Source: MWH-TA3 sp044353905 (GTDB lineage: Bacteria > Actinomycetota > Actinomycetes > Actinomycetales > Microbacteriaceae). Taken from it: a stretch of 38,920 nucleotides of DNA. The notes beneath the pieces are model-generated. The model was not told the DNA's origin. It searched no databases and was given only the letters and a program-made list of their open reading frames with translations. Positions 1 to 7,255 of this stretch are shown here, piece after piece (the stretch's first letter is position 1; each line of letters opens with the position of its first letter). The translations under genes were made by a program, and so were the position numbers. Location of the stretch: positions 1-38,920 of the forward strand of contig JBILBA010000010.1 in assembly GCA_044353905.1 (NCBI GenBank), in the 5' to 3' direction.

Positions 1-40
1 ACAATCGAAGGTTTCGCTCGTTTACTGCGCTGCCAAATAG
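1..40 (+). CDS. possible 3' end of a rightward gene (PASTA kinase pknB?), partial
   Basis: A plus-strand frame is open from the window edge to a TAG at 38-40 and would encode a tail ending KVSLVYCAAK. In Mycobacterium tuberculosis the gene converging on this amidotransferase is pknB, whose product ends in PASTA domains, and a beta-strand-like tail would fit. Only about twelve residues are visible, so this rests on neighbourhood alone. No start codon for a leftward gene is seen in the same 40 bases. Confidence 0.25.
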   Translation, partial: QSKVSLVYCAAK

Positions 41-41
41 C

Positions 42-677
42 TCAGGAGTTCATGAGCGGGCTGAGGGTGCGCGCAAGCTGTGAGACTCCAACCATCCCGG
101 TCGATTCCAACCAATTTCCGATCATCGTGTAGCCACCCTCGGTCAGCACCGACTCGGGGTGGAACTGGACGCCCCACATCGGTGCGGTGACGTGCTCGAC
201 GGCCATGATCACGCCGCCCTCGGTGCGGGCGGTGATTCGAAGTTCGGCTGGCGTAGTCCCGTCAACAATCGCGAGTGAATGGTAACGGGTTGCGCGAAAC
301 GGGCTCGGTACTCCGTCGAACATCGCCGATCCTGTGTGCACCACCGCACTGGTTTTTCCGTGCATCAATTCCTCGGCGTGAGTCACAACTCCGCCCATCG
401 CTTCAGCGATTGCCTGGTGGCCGAGGCATACGCCCAGCAACGGAATGTTGTTCTCTAGGGCATAACGGATGATGGGAATCGACAATCCTGCATCGCCTGG
501 AGTTCCCGGACCGGGCGAAATGAGGATTCCATCGAACCCGTCGAGGCGCTCGGCGATCTCTGCCTCGTCAAAACCGTCGTTTCGAACCACGTCGATTTCT
601 GCTCCAAGTTGCCGGATGTACCCCGCGAGCGTGTAGACGAATGAGTCGTAGTTGTCGAGAATGAATATTCTCGTCAC
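42..677 (-). CDS. pabA: aminodeoxychorismate/anthranilate synthase glutamine amidotransferase subunit
   Basis: This class I glutamine amidotransferase of 211 residues hydrolyses glutamine and passes ammonia to a chorismate-using synthase subunit, for folate (PabA) or tryptophan (TrpG). The triad is visible: Cys84 in GVCLGHQ, and His173 and Glu175 in FHPES. The oxyanion region SPGPGTP lies near residue 54. The GTG at 677 is chosen because its GTGA overlaps the stop of the upstream 52-residue gene, which suggests translational coupling, and because the family begins right at the ILDNYDSF motif. An in-frame start at 743 would add 22 residues unlike the family. The location beside crgA and sortase matches the M. 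tuberculosis gene often annotated trpG but thought to act as PabA. Sequence alone does not separate the two roles. Confidence 0.9.
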   Translation of the reverse strand: MTRIFILDNYDSFVYTLAGYIRQLGAEIDVVRNDGFDEAEIAERLDGFDGILISPGPGTPGDAGLSIPIIRYALENNIPLLGVCLGHQAIAEAMGGVVTHAEELMHGKTSAVVHTGSAMFDGVPSPFRATRYHSLAIVDGTTPAELRITARTEGGVIMAVEHVTAPMWGVQFHPESVLTEGGYTMIGNWLESTGMVGVSQLARTLSPLMNS

Positions 678-832
678 TCGCCCACCGTCGATTCGGATTG
701 AATGAAATTCTCGGCGATCCACGGGAACAACCATTCCACGCACACCGAAAGGATGACAACCCCAAGAACGACAAGCTCAACAATCTTTAGCCAACGTGGT
801 CCTGGGAGGACTCGCCACAGTGCGGAATACAT
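674..832 (-). CDS. small single-pass membrane protein, 52 aa
   Basis: The ATG at 832 opens a 52-codon frame reading MYSALWRVLPGPRWLK, then a hydrophobic stretch (about residues 17-39, rich in V, L and I), then FPWIAEN and an acidic tail. The pattern is a basic amphipathic N-terminus followed by one membrane helix, so the N-terminus should be cytoplasmic. GAAGGGAA lies about 10 bases before the start as a weak ribosome binding site. Its TGA overlaps the GTG of the amidotransferase gene by four bases. From memory, small proteins beginning M-Y-x-A-L-W-R-x-L-P-G-P sit at this place in other actinobacteria; this should be checked. No function is known to me. It is short enough to be missed by length-limited gene callers. 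Confidence 0.8.
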   Translation of the reverse strand: MYSALWRVLPGPRWLKIVELVVLGVVILSVCVEWLFPWIAENFIQSESTVGE

Positions 833-899
833 GATCAGTTGGTTCCCTTCGTCGTCGTGAATTCTCGTTGTCGATTTGCTCTGACGCTACCGTTATTCA

Positions 900-1670
900 T
901 CACGGATTACTCCGTTTGTGAGCGACCTCCAGGGGCGCTCCCCTATCCCTAGGGACGAACGATTCAAAAAGTGAGTACGCAATGAATCGTTCCGAAATCG
1001 ACTGTTTCGGGTGGCACGTTGTCATGGTGAGAATTCGGTCCTTGGCGACAACCGACAGCTTGGGGACATCGTTGAGGACTGTCGATTCGCTTGGGTAGAC
1101 AAACTCCAAATTGCGGAATCGGTAGACGTACCAACCTTTTTCCGTCTCGATGTAAATTCTGTCCCCAACTCGAAGTTCGTCAATTTGTCCGAACGACGCG
1201 CCGAAAGTCCCCCGGTGAGCTGCGAGCGCGAAGTTTCCCACGGCGCCGAGAGCTGAAGTTGACGAATAATGACCGACGCCGGTAGTCGAGTCGTTCAACA
1301 CAGTTCGCACATCGACAGATTCTTCGATTGTTCGTTCAAAACGTGCGCCAAATCTCGGGATCATGATGGTTGCAAACGGTTCGCCCGCTTGCGGGGGTTT
1401 GACAACGGGTGGTTTCGCGGTTCGCTCCGCCCCCTCTGAACTGCCGATCTCTCGGTCGAATTCGAGTATCCCCGCGGGAGGCTTCTCCCAAGACTCCGAA
1501 AGTGACGTGGCCGCAGAATCCTGCTGGGCGCCGGCAACAAGGTCGCCGAGCCAGACGTACCAGAGGTAGAAGAACATCACGACGACACCGATGGTGATGA
1601 GGACGTCACTCAAAATCTCGCGGGCAAGCGCTGAGTTAAACCTCAGGTTCTTCATGCGAAGTAGGAACAT
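900..1670 (-). CDS. class E sortase (downstream copy)
   Basis: This membrane-anchored transpeptidase cleaves a C-terminal sorting signal (LAXTG-like in class E) and joins the protein to peptidoglycan or pilin. A short cytoplasmic tail is followed by a membrane helix at about residues 24-44 and an extracellular sortase barrel. Catalytic residues, counted from the ATG at 1670, are His152 (AAHRGTFG), Cys219 (MTTCHP) and Arg228 (SERF). The ATG at 1670 has GAGAG just upstream. A TTG at 1679 overlapping the previous stop (TTGA), or the ATG at 1655, are alternatives. The catalytic domain is very similar to that of the sortase just upstream, so this is a tandem duplicate, here with a much shorter N-terminal tail (256 versus 317 residues). 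No sorting-signal substrate is visible in the window. Confidence 0.9.
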   Translation of the reverse strand: MFLLRMKNLRFNSALAREILSDVLITIGVVVMFFYLWYVWLGDLVAGAQQDSAATSLSESWEKPPAGILEFDREIGSSEGAERTAKPPVVKPPQAGEPFATIMIPRFGARFERTIEESVDVRTVLNDSTTGVGHYSSTSALGAVGNFALAAHRGTFGASFGQIDELRVGDRIYIETEKGWYVYRFRNLEFVYPSESTVLNDVPKLSVVAKDRILTMTTCHPKQSISERFIAYSLFESFVPRDRGAPLEVAHKRSNP

Positions 1671-1675
1671 AACTC

Positions 1676-2629
1676 TCAATTTTCTCTGACGAGGGCGGAG
1701 ACCTCTGATGGAGTCCCGTTTTCGCGAGGAACGAATGATTCGAATACTGAGTACGCGATGAAGCGTTCAGCTGCCGACAGTTTGGGGTGACACGTGGTTA
1801 TCGTAAGGATACGTTCCTTTGCGGCAATGGTTGTCTGCGGAACGGGGTTCAACACCGCAACTTCAGTTGGGTAGACGAATTCCAGGTTTCGAAAACGATA
1901 GATGTACCAACCTTCTTCCGTCTCGACGTAGATCCGGTCACCCACACGCAAATTGTCGACCCACCCGAATGCTGCCCCATAGGTGGTCCTGTGGCCAGCT
2001 ATGGCAAAGTTTCCGATTTCGCCCAGGCGGTTGCTGGAGGGATAGCGACCGACAGAGGTCGCAACGTTGTTGAGAACGGTTGCGACGTCCACCGTTTCGG
2101 CGATTGTCCGCACGTATCGATCTCCGAAACGAGGAATGATGAGTGTGGCGAACGGCTCAGCATCGTTGACGGTCTTCATGATGGGTGGTTTCGCCGAGAC
2201 AAAAGCACCATCCGAGGAACCGACTGCACGGTCGAATTCGGTATCCGGTTTCTCGGTGATTTGCCACTGTTGTGACAGTGACGCGGCGGCCTTATCTTGA
2301 GCAGCGCCCTGCACCAAGTCGTTGAACCACACGTGCCACCCGAGGAAAAGCAGCACGAACAAACCGGCAGTCATTAGTGTTTCACCGGCGACCCCAATCG
2401 CGCGGTCGACGAACTCTCTCGTCGTGACAAGAATCCCAAGGCCGCGCCAGTCAATGAATGACCGGCGGCGTTTTCGCGTGACCGCTTCATCGGCGGAGAC
2501 GTCGGCCTGCGCGGGTTCTCTCAACGCGTATGTGCGGCCTTGTGGCTGCGATTCCTTCTCCGACTTCGACCGAGCGCGCCATTCAATTTTCGGCAACCGA
2601 AAATTTGATCGTTCGAATCGAGGGGGCAC
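1676..2629 (-). CDS. class E sortase with long cytoplasmic N-terminus (upstream copy)
   Basis: This 317-residue sortase has about 75 charged cytoplasmic residues (for example RARSKSEKES), a membrane helix at about residues 82-100 and a C-terminal catalytic barrel. The catalytic set is His213 (AGHRTTYG), Cys280 (ITTCHP) and Arg289 (AERF). It heads the leftward run sortase-sortase-52 aa protein-amidotransferase. The GTG at 2629 has no Shine-Dalgarno sequence but has TACAAT seven bases upstream, consistent with a leaderless mRNA. The two sortases share long nearly identical stretches such as YRFRNLEFVYP and RFIAYS, and differ mainly in the N-terminal extension, which may give each copy a different location or partner. 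Confidence 0.92.
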   Translation of the reverse strand: MPPRFERSNFRLPKIEWRARSKSEKESQPQGRTYALREPAQADVSADEAVTRKRRRSFIDWRGLGILVTTREFVDRAIGVAGETLMTAGLFVLLFLGWHVWFNDLVQGAAQDKAAASLSQQWQITEKPDTEFDRAVGSSDGAFVSAKPPIMKTVNDAEPFATLIIPRFGDRYVRTIAETVDVATVLNNVATSVGRYPSSNRLGEIGNFAIAGHRTTYGAAFGWVDNLRVGDRIYVETEEGWYIYRFRNLEFVYPTEVAVLNPVPQTTIAAKERILTITTCHPKLSAAERFIAYSVFESFVPRENGTPSEVSALVREN

Positions 2630-2636
2630 GTTAACG

Positions 2637-2642
2637 ATTGTA
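2637..2642 (-). promoter_or_regulatory. -10 element of a leaderless sortase promoter
   Basis: On the minus strand TACAAT is followed by seven bases and then the GTG start at 2629, so transcription would begin at or next to the start codon. No convincing -35 is seen. The 56-base gap between the divergent sortase and crgA genes must hold promoters for both. Confidence 0.5.
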
Positions 2643-2685
2643 CCTGCGGTTTACGCGGGCAATCGGGTATCGGTATGCTGGAGAT

Positions 2686-2931
2686 ATGGCTAAGAAAACT
2701 CTCGACGACGCTGTCCCGAGCAACAATGCGTCGCGTGCCGCTCAGGACGCGCCCAACCCGGTTTGGTTCAAGCCCATCATGTTCGGCTTCATGCTCGTCG
2801 GTCTCGTGTGGATCTTGACGTTCTATGTCAGCGCGGGCCTTTTTCCGATTCCAACGGTCGGTGCTATCAATATCGTCATTGGCTTTGCGTTGATGTTCAT
2901 CGGTTTCCTCATGACCACCCGCTGGCGCTAG
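2686..2931 (+). CDS. crgA: cell division protein CrgA
   Basis: CrgA is a small actinobacterial membrane protein that interacts with FtsZ, FtsQ, FtsI and other divisome parts and helps place septal and polar wall synthesis. The 81-residue product has a charged cytoplasmic N-terminus, then PNPVWFKPIMFGFMLVGLVW entering the first helix, a short loop around FPIPTVG, and a second helix ending in TTRWR. This two-helix layout and length are those of the family. The ATG at 2686 has GGAG three bases upstream. A start at 2638 would add residues not expected in the family. It diverges from the sortases, as is common in this gene neighbourhood. Confidence 0.95.
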   Translation: MAKKTLDDAVPSNNASRAAQDAPNPVWFKPIMFGFMLVGLVWILTFYVSAGLFPIPTVGAINIVIGFALMFIGFLMTTRWR

Positions 2932-2936
2932 TAGCG

Positions 2937-2984
2937 AATTACACGCGTGTAATTATCCACTTTTGTGGATAACTAAGTGGATAA
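2937..2984. other. palindrome plus three DnaA-box-like sites between convergent genes
   Basis: The 59-base gap between the ends of crgA and the rhomboid gene holds a perfect 18-base palindrome, AATTACACGCGTGTAATT (2937-2954). It is followed by an inverted repeat of TTATCCAC around a TTTT loop (2953-2972). That inverted repeat consists of DnaA-box sequences: TTATCCACT at 2953-2961 and a perfect TTATCCACA on the minus strand at 2964-2972. A third, TTATCCACT on the minus strand, lies at 2976-2984. No run of T follows, so a standard intrinsic terminator is unlikely, though the hairpin may still end transcripts. Confidence 0.6.
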
Positions 2985-2990
2985 GTCCCG

Positions 2991-3548
2991 CTACCGTCGT
3001 GCTCGACGGATGACCAGCGTGGTGATAAAACCGCCGATCAGACCGCCGATATGGGCTTCCCAGGCAATCCCAGGGACGATGAAGCCGATGGCAAGGTTGA
3101 GTCCGATTATGGCGAGAAGCGAGACGTTGTTGCCGCCAAAACCGCGGTTGATCATGAAAAGTGTTGCGAACAGACCAAAGATTCCCGCAGATGCTCCGAC
3201 CGTCAGTGATTCCGGGCTCAAGACAACGACAGCGAGACATCCGGAGATTACGGAAACCGCAAAGACGAGCAGAAACCGTGCCGAGCCGAGGACACGTTCA
3301 ATCAGATTGCCGAGAACCCACAATGAGTAGCCATTGAACATGACGTGCATGATTCCGCTGTGTATGAATGCGGACGTGATCAATCTCCACGGTTCCGACC
3401 ACATGAGCGGTGGGTAAAACGCGAAGGTGAGAACGAGTGAATCACCAAAGGCCAACTGTGCGAGGTATCCAATCGCAATCACACCAAGAAGTGCAAAGGT
3501 GGCCGGTGTTCGACTTCGTCGAATACTCGACCACAGTTGGTTTGTCAC
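2991..3548 (-). CDS. rhomboid family intramembrane serine protease
   Basis: Rhomboids cut membrane helices inside the bilayer. The 185-residue protein has about six hydrophobic helices, the HxxxN motif (His68 and Asn72), the nucleophile Ser120 in GASAGIFGLF, and the catalytic His166 in AHIGGLIGG. All key residues are present, so it should be active. The GTG at 3548 overlaps the stop of the cyclophilin gene (GTGA), so the two are probably translated from one message. Its substrate cannot be told from the sequence. Confidence 0.93.
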   Translation of the reverse strand: MTNQLWSSIRRSRTPATFALLGVIAIGYLAQLAFGDSLVLTFAFYPPLMWSEPWRLITSAFIHSGIMHVMFNGYSLWVLGNLIERVLGSARFLLVFAVSVISGCLAVVVLSPESLTVGASAGIFGLFATLFMINRGFGGNNVSLLAIIGLNLAIGFIVPGIAWEAHIGGLIGGFITTLVIRRARR

Positions 3549-4066
3549 GAGACGGTGATGTGCGACATGACGACGGGCTCAACCGGCTTGTCGTTCGCGC
3601 CGGTCGCGACCGATTCAATCGCGGTCACGACTGCGCGGGACTCTGCGTCTGCAACCTCGCCAAAAATCGTATGTTTTGCCTGAAGCCATGGTGTTGGGGC
3701 GGTCGTGATAAAGAATTGCGACCCGTTCGTTCCAGGACCCGCGTTTGCCATCGCCAAAACGAAGGGTTGGCTGAAGTTCAGTTCAGGATGGATTTCGTCC
3801 TCAAATTGGTAGCCAGGACCACCAATGCCCATCCCGAGGGGATCGCCGCCCTGAATCATGAAGCCGGGAATCACCCGATGGAATACGACGCCGTCGTAAA
3901 GGGGTGTGGTCATTTTGTCCCCGGATTGCGGATGTGTCCATTCCTTGGTGCCGTCGGCAAGCCCGACAAAATTCGCGACAGTTTTCGGTGCGTGATTTCC
4001 GAAAAGATTGATTCGGATTTCTCCGAGATTGGTCTGGATTGTTGCGGTCTGTGTGTGGATTGACAT
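3545..4066 (-). CDS. ppiA: cyclophilin-type peptidyl-prolyl cis-trans isomerase
   Basis: This 173-residue cyclophilin speeds cis-trans isomerisation of proline peptide bonds and probably acts in the cytoplasm, as no signal peptide is seen. Family motifs are VVFHRVIPGFMIQGGDP (catalytic Arg), GTNGSQFFITT (substrate pocket) and WLQAKHTIFGEV. A gene for a cyclophilin near gyrA and crgA is common in actinobacteria. CAGAAT lies six bases before the ATG on the minus strand and the same spacing is found at purB, so the message may be leaderless. GAGGT also lies right next to the ATG, probably too close to act as a standard ribosome binding site. Confidence 0.95.
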   Translation of the reverse strand: MSIHTQTATIQTNLGEIRINLFGNHAPKTVANFVGLADGTKEWTHPQSGDKMTTPLYDGVVFHRVIPGFMIQGGDPLGMGIGGPGYQFEDEIHPELNFSQPFVLAMANAGPGTNGSQFFITTAPTPWLQAKHTIFGEVADAESRAVVTAIESVATGANDKPVEPVVMSHITVS

Positions 4067-4072
4067 ACCTCT

Positions 4073-4078
4073 ATTCTG
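4073..4078 (-). promoter_or_regulatory. possible -10 element of leaderless cyclophilin promoter
   Basis: CAGAAT on the minus strand is followed by six bases and the ATG at 4066. The block AGAATAGAG plus ATG recurs before purB (GAGAAT at 37634-37639) with identical spacing, which supports a real promoter type rather than chance. Confidence 0.4.
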
Positions 4079-4139
4079 CCTCGTCTACCTGTTCTCAGGG
4101 GACATCAGTGAGTCATAATAGAGAGGTAAAGGAGTAACC

Positions 4140-4433
4140 ATGGCTCGGTCACATTCGAAGGAACACGCTGCACTTCGCGATGCCGCACGTTCCGCGTTTG
4201 GCCGTCAGCGTGACGTTCTCGAGTCTGCTAGTCGAATCCTGGCCGGTCTAACTCAGATTGCAGGGCGGAAGGTTGTCCAGAAATCTCGACCGACGCCTTC
4301 CAAAGCCGGCGTTGGCGTCTTCATCGCCGCTGGGTTTGGCGTGGCCCTTGTCGCGGGAGCCGCGTATGTTGCCTGGCAGGTACTGCGCACCGATGACAAG
4401 GCCTGGATCGACGACGAATTCGACGTCGACTAA
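4140..4433 (+). CDS. small membrane protein of unknown function, 97 aa
   Basis: The product has a charged N-terminal half rich in Arg, Lys, Ser and Ala (MARSHSKEHAALRDAARSAF) that may form an amphipathic helix. One membrane helix follows (about residues 57-83, GVGVFIAAGFGVALVAGAAY), and the tail is strongly acidic and ends DDEFDVD. The ATG has GGAG seven bases upstream, and CATAAT at about 4114 may be the -10. Its TAA overlaps, by stop codons on opposite strands, the end of the oxidoreductase gene. I do not recognise a named family. The layout suggests a cytoplasmic N-terminus with one membrane anchor. Confidence 0.75.
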   Translation: MARSHSKEHAALRDAARSAFGRQRDVLESASRILAGLTQIAGRKVVQKSRPTPSKAGVGVFIAAGFGVALVAGAAYVAWQVLRTDDKAWIDDEFDVD

Positions 4434-6004
4434 GCGTCGAGCGTAATTTCCGCGCCCTCCGCGCGTGACACGCAGGGGTACATGACTCCGAGCTTGTCTT
4501 TGTCCGCGTCGGGCATCACGCTGTCCAGATGGATCGGTTTCCCGTCAATGATTCGAATCTCACACGTCCCACAGACGCCTTTGCCGCATGAGGTATCGAT
4601 TGGGACGCCTGCTTTCGTGAGCGCAACAGCGATGGAAACGTCCGCGGCGACGTTGACTTTTCGCCCCGTCGAGGCGAGGCGCACGACGAAGGGTTTCGCG
4701 CCTCCCTCGATTTCACGAAGTACCGGATTGAAGCGCTCGACATGGGCTCTGGTTCGATCGACACGTTGTTCGACTTCGGACATAAGAGTCTCGGGTCCGC
4801 AGCAATAAACATCCGCATTTGTTGATTCCAACAACCCAGTGAGGTCGAATCGACCCGCGGTATTGGATTCGTGAATCGTGACCCTTTTTCCGTACTCCGC
4901 CGAAACTTCGTCGGCGAAAGCCATTCCGTCTTTGTTCTTGCCCAAATACAACAAGTGCCAGTCTCGCTTGGCGGGAAGAGATTCGATCATGGCGCGAATA
5001 GGGGTAATCCCAATCCCACCGGCGATGAACAAATACGTCCGAGCGGGAACCAACGGGAAATGGTTGCGTGGTCCGCTGACGGTGATGACCGTGCCCGCTC
5101 GGACGTTGTTGTGAATCCAGGTTGAGCCACCTTCAGGCCCGTGGGTATCAAGAACAGCAATGTCGTACCCGGTCCGGTCGGTGCTATCGCCGCACAGCGA
5201 ATACTGACGTTCCATGCCATTGGCGAGGTGCAGGGTGATGTGCGATCCTGCGTCCCACCATGCGGTTCGACCCCCGCCAACCGGAATCAGACGGATTCCG
5301 AGGACATCGTGTGCTTGACGCGTCACACTTTGTACAACCATCGTGCGCTTTTCGCGACTATCTTCGTCGGGATTTTCGAGGACTACAGCGTCACGTTCTG
5401 CTTGTGCAGCAAGCCGAAGTGCCGACACTTTTGCGTCCGCCACGGCGCGTCGTTCGCGTAACGCGATCACGGCGAACCGGATCAAGAGCGCAATCATCGT
5501 CATCGAAATAACAAAGACGGAGACGGCCGCGTACCACCAGGAACCGACGTCGGACCCTGAAAATGCTGCGTGGATACCGATGGCGAAGAAGACGAGGTAC
5601 GACAAATAGTGGATGGCTTTCCACACCGAGTGTGGCAACTTGTCCATGACAAGGGAGGTGAGGTAAACGACAGACATGACCCACATCGCGATGACCCCGA
5701 TGGCAAGGGCCAGGTTGATGAGATCGGTCGCACCCTCGTAGGTCGCCACGCCCGGGATGAAAAGGTCAGCGGCGTCAAATTTTACGTACGGGTCGAGCGT
5801 GAGAGCGAGCGTGTGAACGCTGGCGAGAAGCACGGTCAACGTGCTGAGATATTTGTGCAGATCCTTCAGCCATGCGGGATTATCGAGACCGCGAAAAACG
5901 CGACTCGCGAGCAGGACTCCCCACACGACAGAGAAGGACATCAGGCCCCATGCGGTGAGTGCGCTCACGCGAGAGACGTACCACCAGATGTGTGGGTCGT
6001 TCAC
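4430..6004 (-). CDS. ferric-reductase-like transmembrane oxidoreductase with FAD, NAD(P) and 2Fe-2S domains
   Basis: This 524-residue protein should move electrons from NAD(P)H through FAD and a plant-type 2Fe-2S centre to haem in the membrane. The N-terminal 170 residues hold several helices with two His pairs of the ferric reductase type, His50/His64 and His132/His145, placed to bind two haems. Next come an FAD-binding domain with RQYSLCG and an NAD(P)-binding domain with AGGIGITPIRAM. At the C-terminus is a ferredoxin domain with CGKGVCGTC and a later Cys in YPCVSRAEG. The GTG at 6004 is chosen: it overlaps the apbE stop (GTGA) and has GGAAGGA six bases upstream. The TTG at 6019 is less likely. 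Encoded beside ApbE, it is the likely electron source for a flavinylated or metal-reducing partner outside the membrane. The final acceptor is unknown. Confidence 0.9.
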   Translation of the reverse strand: MNDPHIWWYVSRVSALTAWGLMSFSVVWGVLLASRVFRGLDNPAWLKDLHKYLSTLTVLLASVHTLALTLDPYVKFDAADLFIPGVATYEGATDLINLALAIGVIAMWVMSVVYLTSLVMDKLPHSVWKAIHYLSYLVFFAIGIHAAFSGSDVGSWWYAAVSVFVISMTMIALLIRFAVIALRERRAVADAKVSALRLAAQAERDAVVLENPDEDSREKRTMVVQSVTRQAHDVLGIRLIPVGGGRTAWWDAGSHITLHLANGMERQYSLCGDSTDRTGYDIAVLDTHGPEGGSTWIHNNVRAGTVITVSGPRNHFPLVPARTYLFIAGGIGITPIRAMIESLPAKRDWHLLYLGKNKDGMAFADEVSAEYGKRVTIHESNTAGRFDLTGLLESTNADVYCCGPETLMSEVEQRVDRTRAHVERFNPVLREIEGGAKPFVVRLASTGRKVNVAADVSIAVALTKAGVPIDTSCGKGVCGTCEIRIIDGKPIHLDSVMPDADKDKLGVMYPCVSRAEGAEITLDA

Positions 6005-6969
6005 GAATAGTCCTTCCAATTGACGGACTGTGCCGTCGTACCATCACGATAGACGACCAACGCAGCGGCTCCGAGGGTGGGAGCCCACGTGAGGAAGTCG
6101 CCTCGCGTGAACCCTGCCTTCGTGATGACTTCGGCGATCCCGGACGACACCGCAACAACCGAGACAGTGACGACGTTCGACGCCATCGATTGACCGGTGT
6201 GAACGTCGATGAGGTGGTTGGCCGCACGGCCGTCGTTATCCCAGGTTCGTTTGAGCGTGCTCGATGTCGCCACAGCACCGTCAATAAGGTTTACCCGCGC
6301 GATTGACCGCGATTCGACGTACGGATCTTCGATGTCAATTCGCCAATGGCTGCCGTCTGGTGGGGTCCCGCCGATCCGAACGTCCCCGCCGATTTCGGCA
6401 AGGATTCCCAGTGCGCCGCGTTCGAGAGCCATTGTGGCAAGTATGTCCGCCGCAATCCCCTTACCGATTCCACCCGAGTCGAGGGTGACGCCAATCGGAA
6501 GAGTCACGACATTGTCCTGAATTGTTGTGCCTGTCGTATCGATCGGCCAACGCGCACTTGCGGGCAAAACCGTGACGTTTTCGGGGTGTACACGAGATGC
6601 CGCGTACCCCTCCGCGAGAAGTTTGGGCAAAATGGTCGGGTCGTACTCGCCGTCCGTGAGGGTGCGGGCCGCAAACATTTCACTTACAAGTTTTGCGGTT
6701 AGCGGGTTGACCGTGACCGCGGCTCCCTCAGCGTTGTTAAGTCGTGTGATATCCGATTCCGGCAAAAAGCGACTCCACAGAGACTGCAGGAAGTCCGCGG
6801 TCCGAACGAGGTCATCCAACATGTCTTCTGTACCGCCAACTAGGACGAGATTGGCAACCGTGCCCATCGTGAAGAATCTGCGAGAAACGGTCTGAGCACC
6901 GGCATCGCCTTGAGCCGCGCGAATGGCGTCCGAGGCGATGGATGAGTGCGGTTGCTTACTTTGAGCCAC
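6001..6969 (-). CDS. apbE: FAD:protein FMN transferase (ApbE family)
   Basis: ApbE moves FMN from FAD to a Ser or Thr of exported target proteins, with magnesium. The 322-residue protein shows the family marks: TMGTVANL near residue 34, the metal/FAD segment TLDSGGIGKGIAADIL, and ATSST followed by HLIDVHTGQS. No clear lipobox or signal peptide is seen in the N-terminus, which is unusual for an enzyme acting outside the membrane. The GTG at 6969 is the likely start but has a poor ribosome binding site. It overlaps the end of the lysine-rich protein gene by 14 bases. Its target is not obvious: no FMN-binding domain protein is encoded in this window. Confidence 0.92.
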   Translation of the reverse strand: MAQSKQPHSSIASDAIRAAQGDAGAQTVSRRFFTMGTVANLVLVGGTEDMLDDLVRTADFLQSLWSRFLPESDITRLNNAEGAAVTVNPLTAKLVSEMFAARTLTDGEYDPTILPKLLAEGYAASRVHPENVTVLPASARWPIDTTGTTIQDNVVTLPIGVTLDSGGIGKGIAADILATMALERGALGILAEIGGDVRIGGTPPDGSHWRIDIEDPYVESRSIARVNLIDGAVATSSTLKRTWDNDGRAANHLIDVHTGQSMASNVVTVSVVAVSSGIAEVITKAGFTRGDFLTWAPTLGAAALVVYRDGTTAQSVNWKDYS

Positions 6970-7255
6970 TAGAGCTGCCGTGACTCTTTGGTGTCGCTTT
7001 CTTTTGTACGACAGGGGCCTGGACCACTACGGCGGTCTTTTTCGCCTTCTTTTTCTTCTTCTTTTTTACAGTCGTAGCGGTCGCAGTCGGTGCCGCGATG
7101 GTTGGAGGTGTGACCGTTTGTGCGGTCTCTGCCGCGTTCGCGAGAACGGTGGCCTCCTGGGCTTGAGCTTGAAGTCCTGCGACTCCAGCAAACATCGCTC
7201 CAGCGGTCGCAACCGTCACCAAGATTCGTGCCTTAGTAGCAACAAAAGCAGCCAT
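6956..7255 (-). CDS. small exported lysine-rich protein, 99 aa
   Basis: The N-terminus looks like a signal peptide: a basic start (ATKAR), a hydrophobic core (ILVTVATAGAMFAGVAGL) and a possible cleavage after AQAQA near residue 33. The mature part is low in complexity: Ala/Thr/Pro-rich, then a run of seven Lys plus further Lys (about residues 64-73), then a basic Ser/Gly tail. It would be strongly positive outside the cell. The ATG overlaps the TAA of the Asp/Glu-rich gene by one base (TAATG), so the two are probably translated together. I know no named family. Electrostatic pairing with the acidic neighbour is an inference. Confidence 0.75.
   Translation of the reverse strand: MAAFVATKARILVTVATAGAMFAGVAGLQAQAQEATVLANAAETAQTVTPPTIAAPTATATTVKKKKKKKAKKTAVVVQAPVVQKKATPKSHGSSSGSK

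Noticed and set aside
568..783. 71-codon minus-strand frame overlapping the amidotransferase start
   Set aside because: It is out of frame with both the 52-residue gene and the amidotransferase, both of which have clear support.
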